Positions 1-10,590 of a stretch of 64,000 nt of DNA are shown here, one piece after another. The notes below the pieces were generated by a model, which saw only the letters and a program-made list of their open reading frames with translations, did no database searches and was not told where the DNA came from. The stretch's first letter is position 1. Each line of letters opens with the position of its first letter. The DNA is taken from assembly GCF_033807575.1 (NCBI RefSeq), contig NC_084704.1, forward strand, positions 25,893,968 through 25,957,967, read 5' to 3'. Both the position numbers and the translations under genes were made by a program. This DNA is from Cydia pomonella (taxonomy: Eukaryota; Arthropoda; Insecta; Lepidoptera; Tortricidae).

Positions 1-614
1 TTCTTGTATGAAATGTCGGTTACTTCGTTTTAGGCTTGCGATAAAATGTGGAAAATAGGAACTTTACATTCATACTCCAATTCAGCTACTTATACGTACG
101 TAACATACGTATGTAATTACTAGTAGATTCAACTACATAATATCAAAAAAGGAGCCATTTTATTTAGGTATTTTCTTTTTAATGAGGTGATTTTATAGTT
201 GAAGATAGCTGAGTTTTGGAATTAAGTAAAACTAGTTTATTATATTCTATATTTGCTCATTTAACATAATATAAACCAGCTTTATGCAGCCTAGCGTTCA
301 AACCAGTCCGTCAGTCAGTAGCTGATCATAATAAAACATACCAATCGCCTCATTGTATTATATTACATGATCTGCCTCAGTTAATTGCAATAAAAATACA
401 TGAATAGTAGATATTGGATAGAACGTCCGTTCCTGATAGCTTCATCTAGGTTTGTTGACGACCTAATTAATGCACGATCGGGTATATTATTGTCCGGCTT
501 AAACTTTTGTCCCCTGAGTACTCTTGAAATAATTTTTGCCAACCCTAATTTTGTAGAATTGGAAAGGGACTAATGAAAAAATTCCGTTTAGTTTAGAGAG
601 TTTAGTTATAGTTC
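1..614. other. AT-rich intergenic DNA, nothing recognised
   Basis: No open frame above background, no splice-bounded exon and no repeat that I recognise. The short open frames here have no protein-like composition. Confidence 0.5.
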
Positions 615-704
615 GTGTCATGCACGATGACGCGCAGATTTGTCAAATCTAACCTTTATTAATATGATATTACGAGTCAAGGCACGCGTCATCGTGAATG
701 ACAC
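615..704. repeat. Short palindromic MITE, copy 1
   Basis: About 90 bp with inverted ends reading gtgtcat..acgatgacgcg on the left and cgcgtcatcgtgaatgacac on the right. A second copy with the same ends and middle (agatttgtcaaatctaac, tacgagtcaaggcacgcg) lies at 20118-20207, so this is a dispersed family and not a chance palindrome. There is no coding capacity. Confidence 0.7.
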
Positions 705-2909
705 GTACGTCGAGTTGCGCCGATGACAATGATCCCAAATAGGAAAATGGAATTATGTTACAAAACTGTTTAACACATTTTATTAAAAGTGGTATTTATC
801 TAATTGCATGTCACGGGAAGCTCGCCAGAACTATTATTTATTTGTTTAATACCAAATACCAAGCACTAATTTTGTTCAACTTCATAAACGAGCAGACAGC
901 TGGGCGGCCTACAACAATTCACTAGATCGTCTTGTTTTGAACCAGGTCGTACCTATACTCGTCGTCGTTTGGTTATAATATAATACTGGCTTCACCAAAA
1001 TGGGCTATTGGTCTCCCAAGGCCCGGTAGGTACGACGTCTGACGATGTAGATGGACGTCATTGCGGGAAACAGACACAATAACTAAATATTTTTTAATCT
1101 ATTGGCTTCCTGTCGACGCTTTCCTATCTGGTGTAAATTTTATGTGAATAATCACTGTTTGTTATCTTGATATCTATAAAGGAGCTTTCAGATTTACCAC
1201 TTAGGTCACATTTAGTCAATACAAGGTTAAAAACTCCGTCAGACCTAGTTTCTTTTGGATGTGCCATGTATTGCAGTGATCCATTCTCGATACTGAAATT
1301 TCCGCACCATAAAAAAAATAGAATGAAAACTGGCCAAAACCGGCAAGGAATTTTACTTTAATATAAAAACTAGATAGATATCTCTTCTGTGGCGTTCGGT
1401 TAATTTCAATTCAACCCGATAAAGTTTCAGTTAGGGGTAAAAAAATGCGTATCTCCAAGTACATTGCTCTTTTAATACATATGAAATAGAAATAATATTT
1501 GCAGAATGTCAAACACAACACCCCACACTTGTTAGGAACACACAAAAAATTATAGCGTCAAGAGCGATGACGCGAATAATTGCACTAAAAATGGCACACA
1601 ACGTGATGAGGGTAAGTACATATGTATAAGTACTTACCCTTATCACTCAATATTGAAGGAGTGAAGGGTAAAATGGCATGTGGTAATCTTAATGTATGGG
1701 TATTACTTGGTAATAACAATTTTTGCGATATTCAATGGGGGTTTTTGTCCAATTACATTATTCTACACGCATCACTGTGGCGATAGGAGACTTAAATTGA
1801 TATATACGTTAACTAAGACAATTTCAATAATTAATAATATGGTCGCCAACCTCCTGGACGGAGATGGCACGTGAAGAAGAAGATAATTTTAATAAATAAT
1901 TTATTATAATTGGCAGACAGCGAAAAATTTAAACACCGGTTTCGTGACAATAGGAAATGACAATCCTGACTAAATCGATTCATCACATTCATCACCATAA
2001 GTATCAGAAGCGAAATAAATTTCAGATATAAAATGTGCTGTGTTATCCTAAATACCCGTGCCAGAATAATAAATCAAATAGAATTTAAATACAACCTTCT
2101 CCAGGAAATATGGCCATATTTGACAAATTTAGTAAATTCATACACCTCTAGTGCAAGTCATAAAAAATATTTGTTTAAATTTGAACTTCATTAGCTGTCA
2201 ATAGAGTTGAACATTGTAACTGCCATATGTATATTTGCTTTTGTATGTACTAGAGGCTTAAGTATTCCAGTTTTCATACCGACTGCTACTATACTTTAAT
2301 ATGTAGAAGGGCAGGCCAATAGCGGATTTTTGGATTTACTGTAGCGAGTTAGACTAACCGCGTCGTGTGTTTTTTTCTAATCAAAAATATATACTAAGGA
2401 CGTCCGCTACTAGAAACGTGCGTGATAAATATGTCTATACATATGTATACATATGTCTATATTTATTAGGTACGTTTCTTGTTCTACAACTTTACATGCT
2501 CCATCTAAAGTGTAGGTACAGACGGACGGACAGAGGCTATTATTAAATAGGGTTGTCACGCTTCGGGTCCGTACCCTAAAAATGACAGCAGGAGCCTTAT
2601 AACTAAATTTTTACGATGGAAATGTAGCATGCGAGACTTGGCCACCTACGCCTACCTGTTAATTTGTGTTTTCAGGGAGAGTCCTCATTTATCTTGTAGT
2701 TTGTTGTATGGGTTTACCCTTGTTAGAATTTTGTAGAATTACGTTTGTTAACGTTCCAGGTTTATAATTCGCTAAATTAATATTTCCTATATATATTTTT
2801 TTACATAATACATTATAAAACAATCTTTATCCGACTTATCTTTATCAATTGACTTCTATCTATTTTATCTGACGATCCGAAAATCAGGTTCAAAACAAAT
2901 AAAAATATA
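705..2909. other. Intergenic DNA, no gene seen
   Basis: AT-rich. Two open frames of 64 codons (1167-1361, 1680-1874) have no recognisable protein features or splice context. A 5' untranslated exon of the downstream hexosaminidase gene could lie anywhere upstream of 10526, but I cannot place it. Confidence 0.4.
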
Positions 2910-3106
2910 TCTGTACCCCTAGTGTAAATAAATTCGATTTTGAAACGTGACGTACGCGTTTGCGTTTAGTCTCATTTTGTATTGGATTTAGAAAGAGCGC
3001 GCCAAGCGGGACGTTTTGGAAACTCAAAATCCTATACAAAATGAGACTTAACGCAAACGCGTTCGTCACGTTATGACGTCGATAAAATTTACACTAGGGG
3101 TACAGA
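2910..3106. repeat. Palindromic MITE of about 200 bp
   Basis: Inverted ends tctgtacccctagtgtaaat and atttacactaggggtacaga. Inside them the pairing continues through cgtgacg, acgcgtttgcgtt and tctcattttgtat, so most of each half pairs with the other. This is a foldback-type MITE without a coding frame. Confidence 0.75.
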
Positions 3107-5096
3107 TGTGATGTGTAAATACCTATGTTCAGCGTTAAATAAAAAATATAAATAATGGAGATACAGATTTGCAAGTGAAGAGGTTTTGATTTAAAATTTC
3201 CCCTTCTTTGATAATATTTTATTAAGTTTTCTCAAATATTAATACTTTTTGAGATACAGGCGAAAACAGAAATGTATCCTTTTTTCCGCCTTTTTGGATT
3301 ACAATTTTTTTGTACGCTGCGAATATTATTCCAAATCCAATGAGTTATCAGACGTATGTTTAGGAGTAGTATCTCTATTTTTCACCATTTTGAACTTGTC
3401 GAGTAGACTAGAAGTAGAAACTATTGGTTTGCACGGACTCGCCTGCACTAAGACGTAATAACGCAACCCGATGACGGCTGTAGAACGTAAGAATAACAAT
3501 ACATTATTTGTGTAGGTACTTTTTACTGAAAAGGTCTCCCCGCATTATGTGAAATATTGTTGAATCATTGTCAAATTAAGTTTGTGGAAGCGGGCATTTT
3601 TGATAGGGTTGCGTCACGCGTTTCACTGTGTCACGTACTTTATAGAGAACACACGCAATAGGGTCATTTCTATTCGGCCATAACCTTGTCATACAACAGA
3701 AAACGACAAATATTATTTGTTTTAAAAAAACTATGTATAACAGTACACTAAAATAGGGTATAAATGACGGCAGCATTTCCTCGCTGTACTGCAATAAGTA
3801 CTTACCTATACAAATACGTTAACTCTGCACGCTCTATCAGATATTCCACGGAGATGGGTCACACACAATATCATCTAGGATTGTATTTATGTTACTTTCC
3901 GAACTATGAAAGACTAACAAAATAAGTTGGAACAATTATAGATAGTCCCGAACGGAGAACTCGCGGTTTGCCAAACCACTCTACTTATAGAGTAGATTCA
4001 TAGACATGAAGACTTCGACGCCATAGAATAAAAAATGTGACATTTCAAGATGAGTGCCGTATTCTTATAATTTGGAATACAGATTTAAGTTAGGTCCCTA
4101 TGTCCTTCAAATCCTCAGCTTAATACAAAAATTTTCATTTCATTATGATTAGAGCAAAAATTTACGATTGAATCCGCCGAGCGGGTTACCGGCACTCAAT
4201 GTGTTAATATGAATCTGTTGTCATTGTCCCTCGTGTATTGATTGTCGTGCACTCTGTTCGTAGTCACTTTCCTCTACAAAGCGGGAAAACGCTGAGGTCG
4301 GTTACGAGCGTAGCGCTACGAAAACGTTGGCAGTGAATGCATTAAACGGCCTTTTCAGACATTTTTCAGATCTTCAGTTATCAATTTTGGTCATGATTAG
4401 ACCAATGAATTCAAATAAGGAGAAAATCAATCAATCAATAATTATTAACCCCCATTTTGTATTAAAAGTCAAATTCTGCCACTGATCCGCACTAAACGTA
4501 ATGAATCCAGCTTTATCATGCGAACGGCTAAGGAGTGGAATTCACTTCCTGCAAATATATTCTCAGTCTGCTACAACTTGTTTTTTTTTTTAAATCGTGA
4601 GTCCGTGAGTTAATGTAAAAACTTCGCTTCGCTCGCTTGTTAGAATATTCCTAATCAATGAATAATACTTGCCTTCTTCTTACAACATGAATATTTAAGA
4701 AAGATATAAGTAGGTATGGTAGGTACTATAATATATCTACTAAGTATAATAAAATACTAATTAATACCTACTAAAACAGTCTAACAGGATACGGCATTAA
4801 ATACTTATGTATATTGTCAGAAGACTGACAGGGATTGACGACTATGCCAGTTAAATAAAAAACTATGCTTTATTGTGCCCGGTAAATCACGATTTTTTCA
4901 GCGCATCATAAATATTATTAATTCTGGATGTCATCATTCTCAAGAAAGATAAAAAGGCCACAATTTTCGGCATGATTACACGATTCAGTATAAACGCCAT
5001 TTACTTTAAAAAGTAAGGTCAAACATGCTCAGAAAGTGAAAATGAACGAAATTATCTACAGATCGGATTCCTCTAGGACGTAATCGGGAAAGCGCC
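3107..5096. other. Intergenic DNA, no gene seen
   Basis: No supported exon or RNA gene. Short open frames at 3249-3458 (+) and 3576-3794 (-) do not resemble known proteins. Confidence 0.4.
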
Positions 5097-5370
5097 AAGA
5101 TAAAAATAAATAAATATTTTAGGACATGATTACACAAATTGACTAAGTCCCACAGAAAGCTCAATAAGGCTTGTGTTGTAGGTTCTTAGACAACGATATA
5201 TATAATACATACTTATTTATAAATACTTAAATACATAGAAAACACCCATGACTTAGGAACAAATATCCGTGCTCATCACACGAATAAATGCCCTTACCAG
5301 GATTTGAACCCGGGACCATCTGCTTCAGAGTTAGGATCACTATCACTAGGCCAGACAGGTCGACAAAAAA
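5097..5370 (-). repeat. tRNA-derived SINE of Lepidoptera type
   Basis: On the minus strand it starts with a tRNA-like head. This has a pol III A-box-like ctggcctagtgat and a B-box-like gggttcaaatcc, next to the typical 'gaagcagatggtcccgg' stretch. The body contains cacggatatttgttcctaagtcatgg and an AT-rich atttatttattttt tail. These are familiar parts of abundant moth SINEs. There is no coding function. Confidence 0.8.
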
Positions 5371-5785
5371 GGAACTTAAACTTATGAACTGGTAAAGCGT
5401 GGGTAAATGGGTTAAAGCAACTACCCTAGTGGGTTTGTATACGAGTAGCGACCCGGATACCCCATTAGCATGGGACTATTGATTTTCTACGAATGTAGCG
5501 TGCCCACCTTAGATTTACTGAGCCTAAAATGTTGCTCACCGCAGTAAATGTAGGTAGCTAATGTATTTGCCAAATTATCGTACAATCAGCCATTAAATTG
5601 GCAGTAATCTTTGAAAATAATAGAGAATACGTATGTTAAAGTACCTACATACATTCACGTGAATGTATGCACTTCACCTACACCTTATTAAAGCGACGGG
5701 ATGGGTCATTATGGAATACTAGCAGCACCGAGTTGCTACTAACTAAACGTAAAGTGAAGTTCAATAGGGACCGTGCGCGTTGGAG
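5371..5785. other. Intergenic DNA, nothing recognised
   Basis: No exon-like frame and no clear repeat. Confidence 0.4.
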
Positions 5786-5910
5786 GGTCTGCCATCTTGT
5801 GGCCTGAATCGGAATCATAAACATGTACATTTATACGTCACGTGTTTTCTTGTGCATAGTAGGCTCTGCCATCTTGTGGGCTACATCGGAACAATAAACA
5901 TCAAATTTAC
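5786..5910 (+). repeat. Imperfect tandem duplication, about 76-bp period
   Basis: The motif 'ctgccatcttgtgg..gaatcggaatcataaacat' at 5789 recurs as 'ctgccatcttgtggg..acatcggaacaataaacat' at 5866. These are two diverged tandem copies. The second runs on into a sequence (tttacgcctcgcgcc..ctcctgtgctgtctcctac) that looks like a dispersed moth repeat. Confidence 0.6.
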
Positions 5911-6544
5911 GCCTCGCGCCAAAAATCTGACGGCTCCTGTGCTGTCTCCTACAGTTCATGCACGCTCCCTATAGAAATTGCAATGTAGCTGATGGTCTTT
6001 CGACTGCGATAAAGCCGGCTGAAGATATTATTTATTTCTAAGAGCATAAACTATCATCTGACAAAGTTTTAGTTTGGATGCGATGGCGAAAAAAAAAACA
6101 TTATTTACATGTTAAATTTTGATTCATTGCATGTTGCACCTTATCAAAAGTGTCATTCATATAGTAGTAATTAGTAAATAACATTATCTATCTGACTTGT
6201 AATCTATCTTAAGATGAAAGTCAACAATGAAATTAATTAGGCAAATTATTTACATTTAAATACGTCATATTCATATATGTATGACATGAACAGAAGGAAA
6301 GCTAGATAAAACGTGCTATTTCTCTGTCTTCTTACAAAGGAATGCTTTTACAGTTTGAATTGAATTCATCAAAGGAGGCCAGTGGTTAATACCAAACTCA
6401 AAATGCAACCTTTAAAAAAACATACGGGGTCACTGACCTGACCCAGTAAATTGTGCTAGAGTGCGTGAAGAGTGTTTGTGCGTGTAATGGGGTAATTTGT
6501 CAGTATCTGAAACTTTACCCTCCTCTACCCCGTCTTAAAAAACC
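5911..6544. other. Intergenic DNA, nothing recognised
   Basis: No exon-like open frame and no recognised repeat beyond the preceding duplication. Confidence 0.4.
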
Positions 6545-6917
6545 ATAAATCGGCCAAGAGCATATCGGACTATGCTCAGTGTAGGGTTCCGTAGTTACCA
6601 TTTTTTCAGAATAGGCTAAACGGGGACTATTAGTAAGTATAATGTAGCATGGAGGCACATTACAAGCATAAAGGAAACATATGTCTTTTTTCAAAGAAGA
6701 TAATACTTTTTGCAATAACTCAAAAACGACTGGACCGATGATATCGGTCCGAACGAGCATGTTCGCTATAGTTTGTTTTACGATTTTTATCATATTTTTT
6801 GGACCCATGGTTCAAAAGTTTCTGTCGCCATGCATAGCATGCATGCATGCACATCCATGCCAAATTGCAGCTTTTTAGCACATGGATGGACAGGCAGACT
6901 ACGGAATCCTAAAAAGG
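6545..6917 (-). mobile_element. gggttccgta-family element, minus orientation
   Basis: The left end has 'cggccaagagcat..gctcagtgtagggttccgtagttac' and the right end has 'tacggaatcctaaaaagg'. These are the two ends of the moth element that recurs at 28997-29661 and, as relatives, at 23741-26679, 51065-51269 and 54269-55847. It is non-coding; the two overlapping open frames (6515-6808 minus, 6681-6878 plus) are by-products. Confidence 0.7.
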
Positions 6918-7630
6918 TATTTCACAGGTCTTGATGCCATCGCCATTGAAAAGTGAATTCAAGCTTTATTTAGCTCTAAAACTTTATTAGCATTTTTTTC
7001 TATTTAACTTTTTATGGCCCATTATATTATTGGTGTGTATTTTTTTAACATATATAATGTTTATATTTCAAGGTCATAATATATTCAATAGTTTAGGATA
7101 AGCGTTTTATGTGAAACCGTTTTCTATAATTTAGATTTTACCAACCATTCCCGGGATGTAATTATTTTATGTTGTTTTATGTATTTTGAATTAAATATGA
7201 ATATGACGTTTTTAAAAATTTGCACGTAAGATAAAATATAACTTTGAGACACTTTGAAGTGAATTTTGAATACAGCAATCAATACTTCTGTACTTAAATC
7301 TGTACACAGTCATTGAATGAAGGTAGGTAGGCTAGGTAAAGGATTTTTTTTTATAAGGATAGGTATTATAGCATTCAAGTTTCTAATATGTACTTTAATG
7401 TCCAAACAATGACTAGTAAAAATACTATATACAGGTATATTGTTTTGAAACATATCATTTTATTCATACTATAAGTGATCTCGTCTTCCTTTGCGTAGGT
7501 AATTAAAGTACCTGAACGATAACAAGTGGAAAGTCAACGTAGGTAGATTAGGTGTTAAATTATTTTTTATTCGTGGACAAAAATATGACATTTACTTGTA
7601 ACTGAATGTTTACTTGAATATATATTTATT
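6918..7630. other. AT-rich intergenic DNA
   Basis: No gene or repeat that I recognise. It lies just 3' of the reverse-transcriptase element that follows on the minus strand. Confidence 0.4.
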
Positions 7631-7730
7631 CATGGATATAAGGTACAAAAACATGTCAGAAACAATAAATAAAAACTTAAAATTACAATTAATCTAAATA
7701 CAGACTATACAAAAATAAAACTACACTAAA

Positions 7731-8656
7731 CTAAACTAAATCTAAAAAAGGTCCCTGCGGCAAGGTCCCGATGATGCTGGCTGCGTTACCCCGCTGAACT
7801 GCCAGACTGATGCGTTGAGCGAGGTAACTGCCAGCTCTCCGGTCCCCAGTTGCGTCCCTGAGTCTCTTTGAAAGGTCTCTAAGGAGACTCAGAGCGCCAG
7901 GACCCCACGGACCCAGGGTCTCGACGCCGAACGGAACAAAACTGTATTCGGCACCGAGACCGCGGTATTTCCCCACCTTTGCGTTTTCAGCCGCCTCCGC
8001 AGCAGCTGCCGCCCTTACCGAGGTTCCGTGGAGATGTGACGGGGCTAGCGTGTCCACGCATGTTGCATCCCACACCAGCACCCGCCCCATACTCCACGGA
8101 ATCAAGGACATCCCGTCAGGTCTCTTGCCGTCACTTCTCAATATGCCGGTCGGCTCCAATAGAGCAGGCACATTAACCGATGCAAGAGACCGACGGATGA
8201 TGTCGTTAAGAGCGGCATGTCTGGAAAAGCGGCCCGCGCTCCTCTGGCAGGGAGACCGTGGTGACCTAAGTGGTCAACGTCCGCACCGCAGGGGCAACGA
8301 TGAGGGGCACACACCGGAATACCTAAACGGAGGCAAATCGAGAGCCGGAGCGTGTTGGGCTCTAAAAAAGTTCCAATTTTAGGGGATGGATGCGCGCGGA
8401 GCCAGTGCCCTGCTTCTCTAGTGCCCGCTGCCAAGAGTCGAGCTCTTTCCGCAGCGCTGCACTGGTCGAGAAGGGTAACTGAAGCCAATTTGCACAATGG
8501 ATCATCCCAATTTCTTTGTGACTCTGGATGTTCAGGGATGTCTTGACCGGGGCACGCATACAGCCACGCATTTTTTGCGTCGTTCAAGCCCGAGATCTCA
8601 TAGTTTGTGCAAAGAATTTTCCCTATGAGACCCAACGAACTATGTACCGACGACAA
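7731..8656 (-). pseudogene. C-terminal part of the RT element: CCHC cluster and putative restriction-like endonuclease
   Basis: The upstream frame (8138-8656) begins SSVHSSLGLIGKIL and includes RCPCGADVDHLGHHGL, a Cys-Cys-His-His-type cluster whose final Cys is missing in frame. The Cys codon (tgc) is visible in the neighbouring frame, which places the frameshift at about 8250-8255. The continuing frame (7731 to about 8250) has RPDGMSLIPW..LVWDATCVDT, which can be read as a PD-(D/E)XK-like nuclease core. It ends AQRISLAVQRGNAASIIGT followed by LPQGPFLDLV and a stop. The catalytic assignment is inference. The linkage to the RT frame is firm, because both join at the A10 run. Confidence 0.65.
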
Positions 8657-10355
8657 AAAAAAAAGCTGGCAAAGCTACACCCGACATCCTACGGATGCCT
8701 AAACCACCGTGCCTGATGGGAAGGGACCCTTGACACCAAGACCGGTCACTAAACTTAATGTTAAGGACACTTTCTAAATTATTTTTAATTAAATTATCTA
8801 CTCGCGATAAAAGATCTCGATTTTTCCACAAAGGGCAGCATCGGAGCACGTATGTTAACTTTGGAATGAAAAGACAATATTTGATAATAGAGAGTGCATA
8901 ATGGGGACTAATTTCGAGTAACCGGTGTGAATGATCTTGGAATTTTGATTCAGAATTTTGAATATAATCAGGAAAACTTTCCTCGAATATTGGGGATCCT
9001 AGAAGGCAAAGTGTACGTCTATCAAGAATTTTAATATTGGGTGCCAGTTGATTGAATCTCTGTATCAAACTATTGATATCGACACAGGTATCTGGAATGT
9101 AAAGTTCGCATTTATCAAAATTTAACGTTAGACCGATGGATCTGAATTTATCATTTATCAGCGAAAGGTCGGCCAGAACTGAGTCCACGTTACCTCCTAG
9201 AGTCCCATCATCCAAATACCACACATTGAATTTTGATGACAGTTTTTTAATTATATTGTTTATCCCTAAACTAAAAATTGCGGGCCCCAGGGGATCTCCC
9301 TGCTGGCAACCGACTTCAGATGACAATTCGTTCGAACGATACATCAGCTTCGATGGATCCCCATAACAATGTAGTAAGTAATTGTATATTTCAGGAATGT
9401 GAGATTTAACCTCAGAAAGCAAAGTATCCCGGTTTAAAGAATTGAACGCATTCTTCACATCGATTTTCAGTAGAACCTCACACTGACCGGCCTCCAGATA
9501 AGACCGGAGGGCATGCACAGCAGCCTCACAGCCTCCTCTGACCCCGAAACCTAATTGAACAGGTTCAAAAGTTTTTTGCAACTTTGCCAAAATGTACTGA
9601 ACTGCAATTTTAGACGCCAAACGGCGAAACGTTGAACCAACAGCTATTGGCCGTACACCTCCGTCTTTTTTAGTAAGTGCAATTAAATTTGCTCCGTATA
9701 TAATGGGTACAATATCCGAGTGGATGCCGCCCGAGTACATAAAATTTATTAATCTAGCAATACATGCGATGAGTTGCACGCCTGCATCTCCCACAGACGG
9801 GCCCGTCAAATCTTTCAAATGTTGAGGAGCCAGGCCGTCTAAGCCTGCTGCCGAACCAGTTTTAAAAGAAAGGATGGCGTTGTAAACATCCACGTCTTTG
9901 ATGTGCAGGCATGACTCGGTCGGTACCGGAGGATCAAAGAAAAAGGGGGTTACCGGAGCAGTAGGATGCTTAGCCTGTAGGGCCAATAGAGTGTCAGGGT
10001 TTTCCGCAGACAACACATCACTCGAGAAAAGAAGGCGAGCAGCTCCCTTAAGATCACCGTCGCTGATCTTATTTTCAATTATTTTTTTCCGATTTAGGGT
10101 TGACGGACGGCCTTCTTGTACAACTGGCGGGACAGAATGGGGTGAACAATTATTTTTAATTTTTTGCGTCAATGATAGATTCTGATCGTCATCTTTAGCA
10201 TGCAATATCGTATACGGAAAAACAAGTAGGTGGTGCCAGTCTTGAGGTGAGTTTGACTCGTAACACTTTTGTATCAATTGTGCGAGGTGAGTTGCCACGG
10301 CGATTCTAGCTCCGCGAGGGATCTTGTAACTTGTGCGATTTTTTATTTTTATCAT
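8640..10355 (-). pseudogene. Reverse transcriptase domain of a non-LTR-like element, broken
   Basis: A 571-codon open frame. Reverse-transcriptase motifs are visible in order: a fingers motif SAAGLDGLAPQHL (about residue 168); GGVRPIAVGSTFRRL; motif A IDVKNAFNSLNRD (about 298) with its Asp; a motif GCQQGDPLGPAIFS (about 353); and the catalytic YLDDG (about 378). The frame ends by running past ALPAFF into an A10 tract, where the family continues in another frame, so this is a broken copy of a longer protein. The start codon given is only the first Met after truncation. Within non-LTR elements I cannot fix the clade. The CCHC plus PD..D order downstream is like the restriction-like endonuclease tail of R2-type elements, but YLDDG is not the usual R2 motif. 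Confidence 0.75.
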
Positions 10356-10526
10356 GTAAAATATAATCTACAGCTAGAAAGACATACAGTAGCACTCGAT
10401 TTTTTTATTTATTAGATAGAAGATATATACAAGCGTGACAGGGTGGTCAAAAAAAGATAAAGATAATAATTTTGACTCATGTACCTAGGCACAGCCTAAA
10501 ACTAACGTTGTTTTTCTTTGTTTCAG

Positions 10527-10590
10527 ATATGATGTGGCTAGATAGATTATTATTAGTTTGCGCTATTCAAATTGCGCTTGCTATAATTTG
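10527..10590 (+). CDS. Hex1: Hex1 coding exon 1 (signal peptide)
   Basis: It follows a strong acceptor (tttttctttgtttcag) and has two tandem ATG codons, then a Leu/Ile/Ala-rich signal core. It ends in phase 2 (..ATT TG) at the donor gtgagt. The two leftover bases plus the first C of exon 2 make a Cys codon, so the signal peptide is split by intron 1. I chose the first ATG (10529). The second would shorten the product by one residue. Confidence 0.8.

Larger units (their letters stand above)
7640..10360 (-). mobile_element. 5'-truncated, frameshifted RT element (YLDDG family)
   Basis: One coding line is spread over three minus-strand frames: reverse transcriptase (8640-10355), a middle part with a CCHC-like cluster (about 8255-8656), and a C-terminal part with RPDG..WDAT (7731 to about 8250). 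It breaks at an A10 homopolymer (8655-8664) and near 8250-8255, then ends in a short AT-rich 3' tail. There is no upstream ORF1 or endonuclease, so it is probably 5'-truncated. Two further copies of only the extreme 3' end lie at 11620-11715 and 47500-47700, the pattern expected of target-primed retrotransposition. It sits about 170 bp upstream of the first coding exon of Hex1. Confidence 0.75.
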
